A stretch of 64,000 bases of DNA, taken from positions 1 through 64,000 of the forward strand of contig JADQWC010000118.1 of assembly GCA_017979445.1 (NCBI GenBank), given 5' to 3'. The notes under the pieces were generated by a model. It did no database searches. It saw nothing but the letters and a program-made list of their open reading frames with translations, and was not told the DNA's origin. The translations under genes were made by a program, and so were the position numbers. Positions 43,860 through 56,087 of the stretch are shown piece after piece. This DNA comes from Akebia trifoliata. Its lineage: Eukaryota; Streptophyta; Magnoliopsida; Ranunculales; Lardizabalaceae. The first letter of the stretch is position 1; each line of letters starts with the position of its first letter.

Positions 43860-45392
43860 GTGATAATTGGTCCTAAACGTTCTAAACCCCCATCTGTACC
43901 ACTTTGGGTCCGTGAAAAGAGTCGTCTTTCTAGAGTACCATTGCTAAGTAGTCAATCTTTGCCACAAGAAGAAACGAGTACCATGGATGAAGCTGCGCTC
44001 CGTCAGATTTTAGAATCTTTTCAAGCCCAGATTATTGCCTCTGTCCAAACACAAATCGAATCCCTGAAAATTGAAAAGGGAAAAGATAAAGCTATAGAAC
44101 CTCAGGATGTGTTTGACCTCGTTGAAAACCAAGAAGATGATCAGTTACACGTTGACCCTGTCCTAGCTCATCGAATAACTCAAGTTGAAACTGCTTTGAA
44201 GAACATCAAAGACCCTGATGATCTTACTCTTGGATTAGGGTCAATGACCTTGTTTCCCACGGTCCGTCTACCAGAAAAGTTCACAATGCCAGATATGGAG
44301 AAGTTTGACGGTATTGGATGCCCTAGGACTCACTTAAAAGTATATGTCGGCATAATGCAATCTCAGGGTCTAAGTGAAGAACAGATGGCTCAACTTTTTA
44401 AAGAACCCTGACAGGTCCTGCACTACGCTGGTTAATGTCATTGGACTCATCTCGGGTAAGAACATGGCATGAATTGATGAAAGAGTTTATTGGTCGATAT
44501 TCATTCAACACGAATATTGAACTCACAAGAAGAGATTTAGAAACTAAACTACAACAAAAACCTGGGGAAACTTTCACTGAGTTCATTGCTCGATGGAGAG
44601 CTAAAGCCGCTCAACTGTGGGACCGACCTCAAGAGAAGGAACAAGTTAAGATTATCCTCAGGAATCTCACTCCAAATTATGCCAAGTACTTGATGCCTCA
44701 GTACCTTCCTACTTTTCAATCCCTCCTTGAGGCTGGAAAAAAGTTGAGGATGCCTACTCTTCGGGACTTTTTGGTAACTCGTCTGAGTCAAAACCCAAAC
44801 ATTTCAAACCTAATGTCAATTCCTTACAAGTGGCCAACACCTCCTTCGCACTATCTCCTCAAGCTACTCAACCTTCACAAACTAAGCCTAGAAGACAGTT
44901 TGCCAATCTTGGAATGTCCCTTAGTGTTGCTTATCAAAAATTGATGAAAAGGGGATGGTTGACCCTTTACAACCTAAGCATTTGCCTAATCCTCTTCCCC
45001 CAAACATGGATAATGGGCAATTCTATGAATTCCATCAGATGCCTGGTCATGTTCTTGACAGGTGTATTACTCTCAGACATGCTATCCAAGACCTTATTGA
45101 GCAAGGAAAAGTCACCATACCCACTCCTACTACTCCCAATGTTAAGACTAACCCTTTGCCTACTTTTCAAAATCAACCCCCTCCTACTCTGAACCTAATA
45201 TCCATATCCAAACCCGAATCAATTGATCCAGTTCCCTTCATTCACCAAATGGGTCTTAACAGTGCATTCGCTCCATGCCAGAATGAGCACAACTACCCTA
45301 AGGCAGCGACAGAACTGAAGAACAGGGAAATTATTGAAGCAACGGATTGTCGCGAATATGACAGAGGCTTGAATCAAAATATGAAGAGATAG
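43860..45392 (+). pseudogene. Tat-type gag of element B
   Basis: Frame 1 (43860-44411; likely start ATG at 43983, M-D-E-A-A-L-R-Q-I-L) ends at L-F-K-E-P. A one-base shift near 44400 leads to the frame with L-T-G-P-A-L-R-W-L and then 44435-44944, which holds the gag core W-H-E-L-M-K-E-F and F-T-E-F-I-A-R-W-R. A second shift near 44800 leads to 44955-45392 with N-P-L-P-P and F-Y-E-F-H-Q-M-P-G-H-V-L-D-R-C, a degenerate Tat-type knuckle, followed by L-R-H-A-I-Q-D-L-I. The shifts break the particle protein even though the residues are well kept. Confidence 0.8.
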
Positions 45393-45569
45393 TAAAAGCA
45401 GGCAAGTTCAAGTCATCCATCGAAGATAACCGAAGTGGCATAGACTCTAGATTTGTGTCCCTCTATTCATAATGATGTCATCTTTTAAGTTTTCTTAGTT
45501 TTTTTTAGCTTCAATTGCGTCAGTCTTTGAATTCAGTTAGCCATCTTTATTTTTGGGTTTTAGTAAGGT

Positions 45570-45840
45570 TTGTCAGTTTGTGTTCTTTTTTATTCTAATA
45601 AAGAAGCTTTTGATTATCATGTGTGCAATAATGATGTGAACATAAAATCTAACATGAGAAATGAACACTTAAACTCACTAATCAAATTTGATAATATTGG
45701 AATTAAAGAGTACACTCAAGAAGTGCAAATTGGTGATACATTATCCTCAAGAGAACATGAGAGAGTAGTAAACTTACTTGAGAAATTCAACAATGTTTCT
45801 TGCATGGTCTCATAAGGATATATGGATGGATCGCATAAAA
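45570..45840 (+). pseudogene. Pre-RT remnant of pol in element B
   Basis: The 81-codon frame 45570-45815 contains V-Q-I-G-D-T-L-S-S-R-E and L-L-E-K-F-N-N-V, the pattern before RT in Tat pol. In the next frame the sequence goes on with L-A-W-S-H-K-D (about 45795-45825), like the A-W-S-Y-x-D-M start of the RT seen in element D. It stops there, which marks one breakpoint of the lost RT-RNase H-INT block and shows that B descends from an autonomous element. Confidence 0.6.
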
Positions 45841-47640
45841 AATATAGATCAAGACATAAAGTCAAGTGATTTCAAAGTCAAAGATTATTGGTCAAAAATG
45901 ATATAGTTGAAAGGCATCGACAAAGACACTAAGACTTACAAGTGGATCTACCAGGTTTCTCACTCAAAAGAGGAGAATTTTCATTCATAAGAGAATAAAA
46001 GACTTTCTCGAAGTTTTAGAGTTAGAAAACTCAATCATACTCATTTCACAAAAGAAGACTGAAGAATATTCATTCTCAAAAGAAGACCTTGCTCGACAGA
46101 GCAATTCAGATATCGAATTCCTGAAACTTTGACCAAGTCAAGCAGCATTCACCAAAGGAGGCCTTCTTTGGTCGAACCATTTTCCTGTCTTACCAAGAAA
46201 AAGAAAACCTTCTTTAGCCCCTTGCAGCCTCTAAAAAAAAATCAAATAGCCTATTTCTTTTCAAACCACACCAAGCAAACTTGGGAGGGAATCTTAGTAT
46301 GAACTACGTTTTGACCTGATCCCAAAAGGAAAAAAAGAAATATTTGGGGTACGTAGGCAACCTGAGAAGTTACTTCAGGCCCGGTCATTAAAAGAAAAAT
46401 GTATTCTCTTAAGGAAAGTGTCATCCAAAAGAGAAATCTACTATTGAAATGTTCAAAAGAAAAGAATGCCAAACTAAGGGCATTAGAAAAAAGAATCAGA
46501 AGAATTGATAAAAAGAAAAGAATGCCAAACTAGGGGCATTTAGAAAAAAAAATCAAAATAATTGATAGAAAAGAGAGAATCAAACTAGGGGCATTTTGGG
46601 AAGTTGAGCCTTATACCTTTTCTTTCTAAACCATATCCTAAGCCCACCTATTAAGTCCTCCTGAAGGCTAATTGACTCGGTTAAGGTGCAGGAAACTGAG
46701 AATCGTCGATTTGGTTACACAAGATCATCAAGAAAAAAAAGAGAAGCCCGCTAAGTCGAAAACCTGAAAAGGCGGCTTAGGCAAAATTTAGGGCATAACC
46801 ATAAAAAAGAAAGCCTGCTAGGTTGAAAACCTGAAAAGGCGACCTAGGCAAAAATCAAGGTATCATCAGAAAAAGAAAGAGCAAAGCCCGCTAGATTGAA
46901 AACCTAAAGAGGCGATCTAGGCAAAAATTAGGGCATCATCAAATGGGAGGAAAGGTCCCGTCAAGAAGAAAAATTCAGAAGGAAGCTTGTGCAGAAACTG
47001 CAGAACCATTCAATCCCGATATTTGTCTTTTAGCCAAGAGCTCACATCCGACAAAGACAATATTGAAGTCGAAAAAATCAGAAGTCATCTTGAACATTGT
47101 AGGATCTTCAAAAGTATGTTTACTTGTTCAAGTGTTCGCTAATGGAAGATGTAGAATCATCAATCACTTTGAAGAGGAAGATCTTTTATTCTAATATTTA
47201 TCAAGATTTTTTAAGTCCAGCTCAAGCATTTTTCAAAAGAAATTCGAAAGAAAATGATCAATTCTTTATTGCACATATGATAATCTTAAGAGTCTTAAAT
47301 TTAAGAGAATGTCAGTTCTTCTATCTATCATACATCAGAGTCCATATTTTTTAAGCGTAATCCATTCCATCAGTCTCGTAGTCAAGTCCCAATTAAAGCC
47401 AACCTTGAAACTAGGGGCATTTTTGAAGGTCATTTAATTCCAAAATTTTGTTCTTAATCACATGATAAAAAGAAAATCATACAAAAGCTTAAAAGTCCGA
47501 CGAAACCCAATGATAATTACGAATCCAGATGCATGATAAGCCAATAAAGGCCTGATCTTTCAAACTTTGAGCTCGATTTTGAATCATATAATCAATTAAT
47601 AGGATTGTTTAAGTTCCTATAAATCTAAGCCCGAGAAACG
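45841..47640 (+). other. 3' noncoding region of element B with short repeats
   Basis: Purine-rich DNA. GCCAAACTA(G/A)GGGCATT recurs at about 46467, 46525 and 46575 and in part at 47408. A unit of about 70 bp with AAGCC(C/T)GCTA and GAAAACCTGAAAAGGCG starts at 46744, 46811 and 46884. Open frames (45570-47354) other than the pre-RT piece show no domain. No RT, RNase H or integrase motif was found in any frame. Confidence 0.6.
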
Positions 47641-48830
47641 TGGCTTAGTAAGTTCGAGTCCGAGAAACGAGACTCCAACTTTTTGAATCATAGAATGAAT
47701 GGGCTTGTTGAAGTGCCTATAAACCTAAGTTCGAGTCGAGACGAGAAACGAGACTCCAACTTATTGAATCATAGAATGAATAGACTTTTTGAAGTGCCTA
47801 CAAACCCAAGTTCGAGTCCGAGAAACGAGACTCCAACTTTTTGAATCATAGAATGAATAGGCTTTTTGAAGTGCCTCAACCTAAGTTCGAGTCCGAGAAA
47901 CGAGACTCCAACTTGTTGAATCATAGAATGAATAGGCTTTTTGAAGTGCCTACAAACCTCCTTCGTTCCGAGGAAGAAACGAGACTCCAACTTGTTGAAT
48001 CATAGAATGAATAGGCTTTTTGAAGTGCCTACAAACCCAAGTTCGAGTCCGAGAAACGAGACTCCAACTTTTTGAATCATAGAATGAATAGGCTTTTTGA
48101 AGTGCCTACAAAACCAAGTTCGAGTCCGAGAAACGAGACTCCAACCTTTTGAATCATAGATGAATAGGCTTTTTGAAGTGCCTACAAACCTAAGTTTGAG
48201 TCGAGAAACGAGACTCCAATTTGAATCATAGAATGAATAGGCTTTTTGAAGTGCCTACAAACCCAGTTCGAGTCCGAGAAACGAGACTCCAACTTTTTAA
48301 TCATAGAATGAATAGCTTTTTTGGTGCCTACAAACCTAAGTTCGAGTCCGAGAAACGAGACTCCAATTTTTGAATCATAGAATGAATAGGCTTTTTGAAG
48401 TGCCTATAAACCTAAGTTCGAGTCCGAGAAACGAGACTCCAATTTTTGAATCATAGAATGAATAGGCTTTTTGAAGTGCCTACAAACCTAAGTTCGAGTC
48501 CGAGAAACGAGACTCCATTTTTGAATCATAGAATGAATAGGCTTTTTGAAGTGCCTACAAACCTAAGTTCGAGTTCGAGAAATGAGACTCCACGTTTTGA
48601 ATCATAGGCTTTTTGAAGTGCCTATAACCTTAGTTTGAGTCCGAGAAACGAGACTCCAATTTTAATAGGATTGTTTAAGTTCCTGTAAACCTTAGTCTCG
48701 TTTAGAGTCCGAGAAACGAGACCCCAGCTTTGTTTGAAATCATATTGAACTAATAGGATTGTTTAAGTTCCTTAGCCTGAGAAGCTTGGCTACAATAGGC
48801 TCCAGTCCGATAAATGGGACTCAAACTTTT
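47641..48830. repeat. Tandem array of about 77-bp units near the 3' LTR of element B
   Basis: About 15-16 units; the word GACTCC recurs at 47671, 47752, 47829, 47904, 47983, 48060, 48137 and so on with a period of 75-81 bp. A unit reads AAGTTCGAGTCCGAGAAACG, AGACTCCAAC, TTGAATCATAGAATGAATAG and GCTTTTTGAAGTGCCTACAA. Each unit has the dyad GAGTC/GACTC around CGAGAAACGA. The outer units are more divergent. Such 3' arrays are a known trait of Tat/Ogre elements. Confidence 0.9.
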
Positions 48831-49290
48831 TCAAACTCTAAAAAAGAATTTCAAATAGGATTTAACGAAGTTCCTACAATGTTATAACTCCAATTACCTT
48901 TGTTAAACCTTACTATGATTGTTTTCGTTGCATAAGTGCATCTCAATTTTGAATCATTATTGTCAGTGAGAGAGATCTCTAGGACCTGGCACATTTTTAC
49001 TCAGTTTCACACAGCATCACACCATTGCACACACGTGCACTTTTGCATTAGTCAGGGAGAATTTTCTAAAATTCGAGGATCTGACATCGTCAGTGAGAGT
49101 TCAAGCTCGAGGACCTGACAACCTTTTAGTTCGAGGAGAGTTTTACCCTCAAGGATCCGAACGTCCCGACGAATTGCTAAATCAGGCTGCAAAATGAACT
49201 GTCACTAGCTTTGGCATTCGAATATCGCACTATCTACCAAAATAGATTTGCTATCTAGTTTGCTTCAACCCTCTGCCAAAGAGGGGCATC
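48831..49290 (+). promoter_or_regulatory. Distal 3' region and polypurine tract of element B
   Basis: Noncoding, with GAGGA(C/T)CTGACA or GAGGATCTGACA repeated at 49074 and 49109. It ends in CCAAAGAGGGGCATC, directly before TGTAGACACC; the same tract in element D is GCAAAGAGGAGCAGC. Confidence 0.6.
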
Positions 49291-51054
49291 TGTAGACACC
49301 CCATTTTTGCATCCGCCTGATTAATCAACTCGTCAACCCGAGATCGCAATGATTCCCATGATGGATGTGTATTCCATTGCTTTATTTTGTTACCAGATGT
49401 GTTTCAGAAATCCGGATGAGGTATCTCGAACTGACAAAACCTTAGAAACCATGCTACGCTAGGAAAATACGACCCAGAAACATAGAAATCATCATCTTGC
49501 AAACCAAAAAGAAGCTTCACGATAAAAATCACTAAAAAACTATCAAATTACCAAAATACCCCTAACCTCAAAACAACCCTAGAGCCTACGTTACGCTTAG
49601 GAAAACTCATTCAAACACATAAAACAACAAATCGAAATCAAATAAATCATTTCGCCAATTTTACAGAATTCGACAAAATTACGAAAATGCCCCTCATAAA
49701 GTTCACGACCATTTCACACAAAAAATTTTATCATAAAAACACAAAATAATATTTCCATTGAATCCTTACGAAAAATTGATTCTAAAACATTTACAAAAAC
49801 CGACTTAAAACGTGAAAAGTCCTCTCCGGGGCAAAACGGTAATTTCACAATTTTTATAATAAAAAAATTCGAAATTAATAAATAAAAAATTAAATAATTA
49901 AAGTGAAACATTGATGAAATTAATTTAAAATTTTGAACCTAAAAAATCGATCAATCGGACTTTCAGGTAAAATTGTTGAGGGTTCGTGAGATATTTCTTT
50001 AGGACCCCTCCATTTGGGGGTCCAAAGAATTAAAGAAATAATGGAAGGGGGTTCTCCAAAAATTTAAGTAAATCAAGAAAGACTGAAGTCAAGGTATTAA
50101 AGTCAATCTAGTGAGAGACTAAGTCAAAATTAAAGTCAATTAAGCAAGACTAAAGTCAAGATAATGAAAGTCAATCAATTAAGACTAAAGTCAAAACATT
50201 AAAAGTCAATCAAATAAGACCAAAAGTCATAATAGAATTCTAATTAAATAATAACTCTATCTAATAGAGTTCTAACTTAAAAATAATTCTACCTAAAACA
50301 ATTTGAATTAAAACACAATTCTACCTAAAACAATTCTAATTAAAACACAATTCTACCTAAAACAAGTCAAACTAAAACACAACTCTGATTAAAGAGATCT
50401 AATTAAACACTAACTCTATCCAAATCAACTCTTAAAAAAATCTATAAATAGAGGTGCTCACACCCTATTTTCGTATCAAATAATAAACCCTAAGAGAAGT
50501 AGGTCTAGAAGCTCCCCTAGCCCCCCATAAACCCTAGTTTTGGAGCCCCAACTCCTTAGCTAACATCCCTCCTTCAATTTTAGTCTAGAAAACACCCAAA
50601 AGCCTTCTAAAAACACCCCCGAATCCTCAACGAACTGAAGAGTTCAGATTCAAAAACAAGGAGATACCTTGCCTCGGAGATCCGAAGTCAAATCCGGAAA
50701 CAGAACGAAGAAGCAAGGGAGCACGGTACAAGGAGTTCTTTTTGTCAGATCTGAGGGAACCAAGTCCTTGCCATCGGAAAGGTGAATTTTTATTTTTATT
50801 TATTTTTATCTAGGTTTTAGCAATGTAATTTACTTGGGAAGTTAGTAGAGATCGGCTTTGGCCGGCGGGGTTGGTGCCTAACACCTTCCAACCCCGTAAC
50901 TTGATCCCCGAATTCAGATTTTTTTATGGTAGATTAGTTCTTTTATCCATGTTAGAGTCAGTTTGGTTCCTAGACCACAATAACTAGGTGGCGACTCCCA
51001 AACCTCAATGGTCAAAAGCGGATCCGCGCACCCCGCGGATCGAGGGCGCTTTCA
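49291..51054 (+). repeat. 3' LTR of element B
   Basis: 1764 bp, TGTAGACACCCC to GGGCGCTTTCA, followed by CTTTG. It differs from the 5' LTR mainly by single-base indels, for example GAGATCGC against GATCGC near 49342. TATA box at 50443-50451. Confidence 0.9.
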
Positions 51055-53249
51055 CTTTGCAGTTTATAATTTAAAATATAACAACAAATACATAGTACAA
51101 TTGGTAGAGTATTGGAATTAAAGAGTTAGGATTCACGACTGGATCGCTCCCAGTCGGGACATGATGTTACAACATAAATTCTGCTCAAGCGGGCCCGTTT
51201 GACGTGACCTTAAGCAAGGGGTCTCTTTTTCGATGTGTCAGAACGTTTGACTACTACTAGATTGTTAGTGATCACTGACTAATCATCTTCATCTATGCCT
51301 ATCAGACGTGCATGTAATTCCCAAAATAACACTCCATTCGTGTACGACCACCTTTACGATACACGTTTACTGGTAAAGATAAGAAAGGAATGGACCCGGA
51401 TTCCAGTTGTGACTCCATTCTCATACGCGTCCCATACCACGTATAAGCTTGGTGGTCCCTACCGTACATCCCTTCGGATGATGTGACGCACTATCCCTTC
51501 AGGCATTCACAGACCCTTTAACAGTTCACAAAATAGCTACATATATATTGTTTTTCATTTAAAACAAAAGAGAAATTAACAGAACAGGGTTGAGAATGGA
51601 TATCCAGTTCCTACCATGCAACTGGGCCACCCGGCTTAAAATAAACAACAATACTCAGAGCCTCTGCGCCAACATAAATTTAAATAAATATGCAACCTTT
51701 TTCATTAATAACCTGGATATCCTTTCACTAACCTACATACAACATACAACGTAAAATGCAGACATTACCCCTCGGGTGTGACTCTAACATTTTACCGATT
51801 CATCCCTTTTCCATTCTACCGTATTCTCACTTCTCGACTTTTCAAACAAAGTATTTCTTTTTCAAGCTTGTAAAATCACTTTTATCATTCGATAAAAAAA
51901 CTATCCAATTTTTTGTTAAAATGGGGGTCCCAATAAGTATGCGAAGGCAAACTGCCAAAATTGGGAAAATCGATGAACATTTGTTTATTTTTTTCCCGCT
52001 TCGTTTGAAGGAGTTACGGGGGCCATAAGTAGTCGATTTGGCATGTTAAAAGCATGAGAAATCCAAAAAAAGTATCATAAAATTTTTTCGGACACTTTTT
52101 GATTTTCACGGTAGCACCGTGAATAGTGCACGGTGGCACCGTCAGAACGCTGGAATTTCACAAATTTTTTCATTTTTTCTTCATTTTTCGCTCGCTTTCG
52201 ATTCTAATAACCCATCCACGAATCCAATAATTAAATCACGATAAAATACATCAAATACCTTAGGTCTAGCATGAATTTGAAGCAACTATAACAACATTCT
52301 ACGATTTTTAAAATACAACAAAAGTTTCGAGAGATCCCTAAATGCAATTTTTCTGAAATCTAAGATTATTAATAAGAGTTGAGAGTCCCTTACTCTTGTG
52401 ATTGTTGGACACGATAAGCTAGCTTGAAAATGAAGGAGTGGCAGTTCGGAACATCTAATTTGGTGAAATTGAATGCCAAACAAATAGGTTTGGTTGCAAA
52501 ACCCTCGATGGTAGTGTTCTTCCCCTTTCTAATGACAAACAACGACTCTTCTACGATTTGGATGAGGCTCCAAGTGGTTATAAACAAACCTACTTACTGA
52601 TTTTTTGTGAGAACCCAAGACAACGAAAAGGAAACGGAGATTGAATGGGGTGAGCACGTGGAGCTCGACAACGCTGACGACTTTGCCTTCTTCGTCGAGG
52701 TTCAACTCGGACTCGCTTGCGATAGATCTTGATGTGAAGGGTTAAAACCCTAGGTTTGGAAGAATGGCTGAGTTGAGTTCTTTAGAGAAAAAAGGAAGAA
52801 ATGAAATAAAAGAAGTTCTCTTTCTTTTAAATAAGGGCTGGGGGTATTTTTGACATTTTTATATATTTCTAATTTTGATCAAATCTTAACCATTCGAACT
52901 CGAAAAATGACAAATGAATATTCCATTTCGATTAATTTTTCGTTGCGGACCTAATGGTGTTGTCTAATTTTTCTGATTCTCGTTCTAACAAAATTTCACT
53001 ATTTTGGGTCCCACGTAACGTGAAATTTGAGGATTTTATAACTTTTTCTTTCGAACTCGAATTCGAACTTGCTTACAGGCTAAAGTATATATTTCAATCA
53101 TTTTAAACCTAATGACAGAGTTGGTTTTCATTAAAAATGATCGGAACAATATCCGAGTGTTTTTACTCTAATTTCCTTCTATGGTATTTTCCTCGAATTA
53201 TCACCATTTGGTTTCTTCGCGATACGAGTTAAAAATTCAGGGTGTTACA
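51055..53249 (-). repeat. 5' LTR of element C, right piece
   Basis: Begins with the second CTTTG copy and resumes at CAGTTTATAATTTAAAATAT, matching 33070-35373. It ends GGGTGTTACA at 53249, followed by the TSD CTTCT. A deletion relative to the other LTR is seen near 51180 (the GGTTCAGG part). Confidence 0.85.
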
Positions 53250-53605
53250 CTTCTTGTTGTTCTTTAGTAAAAGCTTAAAACAACTTGTTGCTACTCAATA
53301 AGAGGCTAAACTATATTTTGTTCTTCAATAAGAGCCTAAACTATATATTGCTCTTTAGTAAGTACCTAAACTATATCTCGCTCTTTAACAAGAGTCTAAA
53401 ATGTATGATACTCTTTAGTATGCGCTTAAATTGCATACTACTCCTCAATAAGACCCTAAATTGTATGATGCTCCTCAATAAGAGCCTAAACTACATATTG
53501 TTCATTTATAAGAGTTTAAAGTACATTTGGTTCTTAACAAGAGTCTAAACTGTATATTGCTCATTGGAAAGAGTCTAAACTGCATCTCGTTCTTCAATAA
53601 GAGTC
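53250..53605. repeat. Tandem array of about 40-bp units, right half
   Basis: Eight to nine further units such as TTGTTCTTCAATAAGAGCCT plus AAACTATAT continue the array interrupted at 32361. An 87-codon frame here (53285-53548) is a by-product of the repeat, with L-N-Y-I-L-L-F-x-K-S repeats, and is not a protein gene in my view. Confidence 0.75.
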
Positions 53606-54323
53606 GTGAAAATAAAATAATTTTGAGTATAAATTGCACGATATTCTCAACTTGTAAAAATAAAATATCAAGGAAAAAGAATTTTGATCTCTTTTAGATT
53701 TCACAAATTCGTCATTTAAAGCAAAAGATGTCGAGTTATTCTTGTTGAAACACATTTATTTATATTGTAAATCTCATCTCCATTTAGATTGTAAATCTTA
53801 TTTATAATAGATTTCATCCATGTTAGACTCAAAACTTGGGAGAATCATATTTTCTTTTATTTTTTCAATCATTACAATTATAGAGTGTTATGGTGAGTTT
53901 GAAGGACTCTTATGTTTAAACCAATAAAAAGATCTTCACAAGCCCTTTAGTTCTCCAATTTTTTTTTAATATTTGATTGTATCTCATTTAAAAAAATCAA
54001 AAATAAAAAAAATCAAGAATTTCAAAAGAAAAAATCTTTTTCAAGTTACATCCAATCCCAATTTGTCGAAACAAAACAAAAAAATTTCAAAAATTTCAAA
54101 ATTCATCAAATCCAATATCTCATTCCAGTTTCATGCCACAAGATCAAGGAAGTCTAAAGCCAACCTTGTCAAACCCCGTGCTTGGGTACCCACTTTTCAC
54201 AAATAATCAATTCACGTGGTATTTTATAATCGTGTTTTTAACAAGGTTTTTGGGTTCCTACAAATAGGGGTTCAATCTATTCTTTGCAGCTCTTTACATA
54301 CAACTCCTACAAAGATGACTAGT
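53606..54323 (+). other. 3' end of the element E internal region
   Basis: Noncoding. The module ACCTTGTCAAACCCCGTGCT (54164-54183) matches 30930 and, inverted, element D at 11260. The end CTACAAAGATGACTAGT is a weak polypurine tract in front of the LTR. Confidence 0.55.
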
Positions 54324-56087
54324 TGTATATACACCAATTTAAACGTGCCCTAAACAAAAAATGTTAAAAAAAATACATTTTTATCTAAATAAGCCTAAGG
54401 CCCAAAATCCTAAAAAATAATGGTTTTATTCCAAATAAAAGTTTAAGGACCCTTGTTTGGCTTATGGGCTAATAAAAATGATGGGTCATCCCTCACCACC
54501 TCACTTTTTAACTCAACACAATCCTACCCTAATCAAATCCAACTCAACTCCTAAAACCATTTGACCTAAACCAATCCAATCCAACCTAAACCACTACCCC
54601 ATCTTAAGTCCAAATGTCAACTCAACCCCAATAATCACCACCAATCACCATATGGATCAAAGATCATCAAAATGGGACACTTGTCACCACTACAACTCAC
54701 CTTTCAAAATTATTCTACCCAACCTCATTATCACACCTGAAAGTTGCACAACCCATACCACAACCCACATCTCATGTCATAACCTACCCCATTTTTAAAC
54801 CCTTAGCACAAGCCATCCACATACCCTTTTCCTTAATCAATTCACCTAACACACACCCTATACATTTTTAACACATGTATCCATTTCCTCCACCCTCCCA
54901 AAATATCAACAACCACCTTCTTATATAACCATTCTACTAATCAGTACCCACACCCCCTAACCTTAGCTAGCATTCAATCCAAATGGGTTGAAAAATCTAA
55001 CTCATTTGGATTAAAAACAATCCATTTACACTACCTTCCACATATACCCTCCCCCTAATCGTAAATTTCACATACCTCACTCATAAAGCCCATTCCATTT
55101 ACACTTTCACCCTATTCTACCCCTAAAAGTCATCCCCAAAGTCTTATAAACTCCTACACTTTCTCACAAAAGCTCATTCTTGAATACTCCCCCCCTCAAG
55201 TCATCTCTTTGAACTCATATTTCTTCTAATTTCAAAAAAAGAAATCAACTAACTACCTCAACCAACTCAGCTCTCAATGCAAAAAGTCCATTAACCTTTA
55301 AGTTTTACACTATAAGCTACTAAAGTCAAGGCAAAGAAAAATACTCAAAAAATACAAAGAAGAAGAATCAAAGGAAGTTAAGTCAAAAATAAGGTAGAGC
55401 AAGGACAAAAAAACATACATATTTCCCTTTCTCTCTTTTCCATATTTCTTTCTTCTACTTCTACTTCTCTCCTCTCCTTTTTTATTTTATTTTGAGAACA
55501 ACCTTAAGATGTAGTAGATACCCTTTCCTACTTCCAGTATATTGGGTTTCAGTTCGATTGAAAAGGTAAGGGTTGAAAATCATTTTTAATAATATTTCTT
55601 AAAAAAATACTACATAGTTTGCACCGACTATAAAATGTTTTGAAACTAAGAATTTGGGTTCTTTTCTTATGAAGATGGGCCCTTAACCAAAGAGTTTACA
55701 ATTTTTCAAAAATGGCTAAAGGCATGGATCATGAAAGGTCTTCTTCCTCAATAAGGAGGTCATCTTTGGTTTAAGCAAAAATCAAAGTTCTTCATATTCG
55801 AGGGCATAAATTGATTTTCTCGACCTTTTTTATTCATTTTTGAATCGGTTGAGTCTAAGGTTATGACCTATGGTGGAGGGAATAGGGTGCCTAACACCTT
55901 CCATATTCCCTAACATGGACCCCTTACCTAGACTTAGGTGGACCAACATCGTTATCCATACAAGAGTCACTACAAACAAAAATGAATTTTCGAAACTAAA
56001 TTTCAGGTGCTCATTAACTCTTTTCTAAAAAAGAATTGTGACGACTCTGAATCCAAGTAGTGAAGATCTTCAAACTCAAAAATCTCA
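54324..56087 (+). repeat. 3' LTR of element E
   Basis: Starts TGTATATACACCAATTTAAA, comparable to TGTAGACACCCCAATTTGCA at 63616, and ends AAAAATCTCA. It shares with the D LTR the CCTAA-rich zone (54500-54900), the hairpin word GGTGCCTAACACC (55889-55901) and GTGACGACTC (56039-56048) near the end. The right flank is element J pol. The 5' partner LTR is not in the window. Confidence 0.65.

Larger units (their letters stand above)
39504..51054 (+). mobile_element. Element B: complete Tat-like element, gag present, pol almost absent
   Basis: LTRs 39504-41261 and 49291-51054 are near-identical, with TSD CTTTG on both sides (39499-39503, 51055-51059). The PBS at 41263 fits tRNA-Arg as used by Ogre/Tat elements, and AAAGAGGGGCATC (49278-49290) is the polypurine tract. 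The internal 8 kb has a leader with repeats, a frameshifted gag, a short pre-RT remnant and 3.4 kb of 3' noncoding DNA with tandem arrays. RT, RNase H and integrase are missing, so it must have moved with proteins from another element. Confidence 0.9.
32362..53249 (-). mobile_element. Element C: Tekay/Del-like chromovirus, most of pol lost, split by element B
   Basis: Two LTRs of about 3 kb (32362-35373 and 38785-39503 joined to 51060-53249) enclose 3.4 kb. Both outer flanks carry the 5-bp duplication CTTCT (32357-32361 and 53250-53254). On the minus strand the order is LTR, tRNA-Met type PBS (38771-38782), gag fragments, a noncoding stretch, an integrase-tail/chromodomain remnant, polypurine tract (35374-35389) and LTR. 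Protease, RT, RNase H and the integrase core are absent. LTR termini TGTAACA..TGTGACG-type, PBS and the chromodomain remnant fit Tekay/Del. Confidence 0.85.

Noticed and set aside
45841..47354. Host gene captured by element B
   Set aside because: Frames of 73-83 codons (46251-46472, 46943-47194, 47124-47354) show no domain, are overlapped by repeats and lack introns or conserved motifs I can name.
47641..48830. CRISPR-like array
   Set aside because: Repeats and between-repeat parts are both conserved; there are no unique spacers and the setting is a plant retrotransposon. It is an ordinary tandem repeat.
53285..53548. 87-codon frame with regular L-N-Y-I-L repeats
   Set aside because: Direct translation of the 40-bp array; the period is not a multiple of three throughout and the other array half does not keep the frame.
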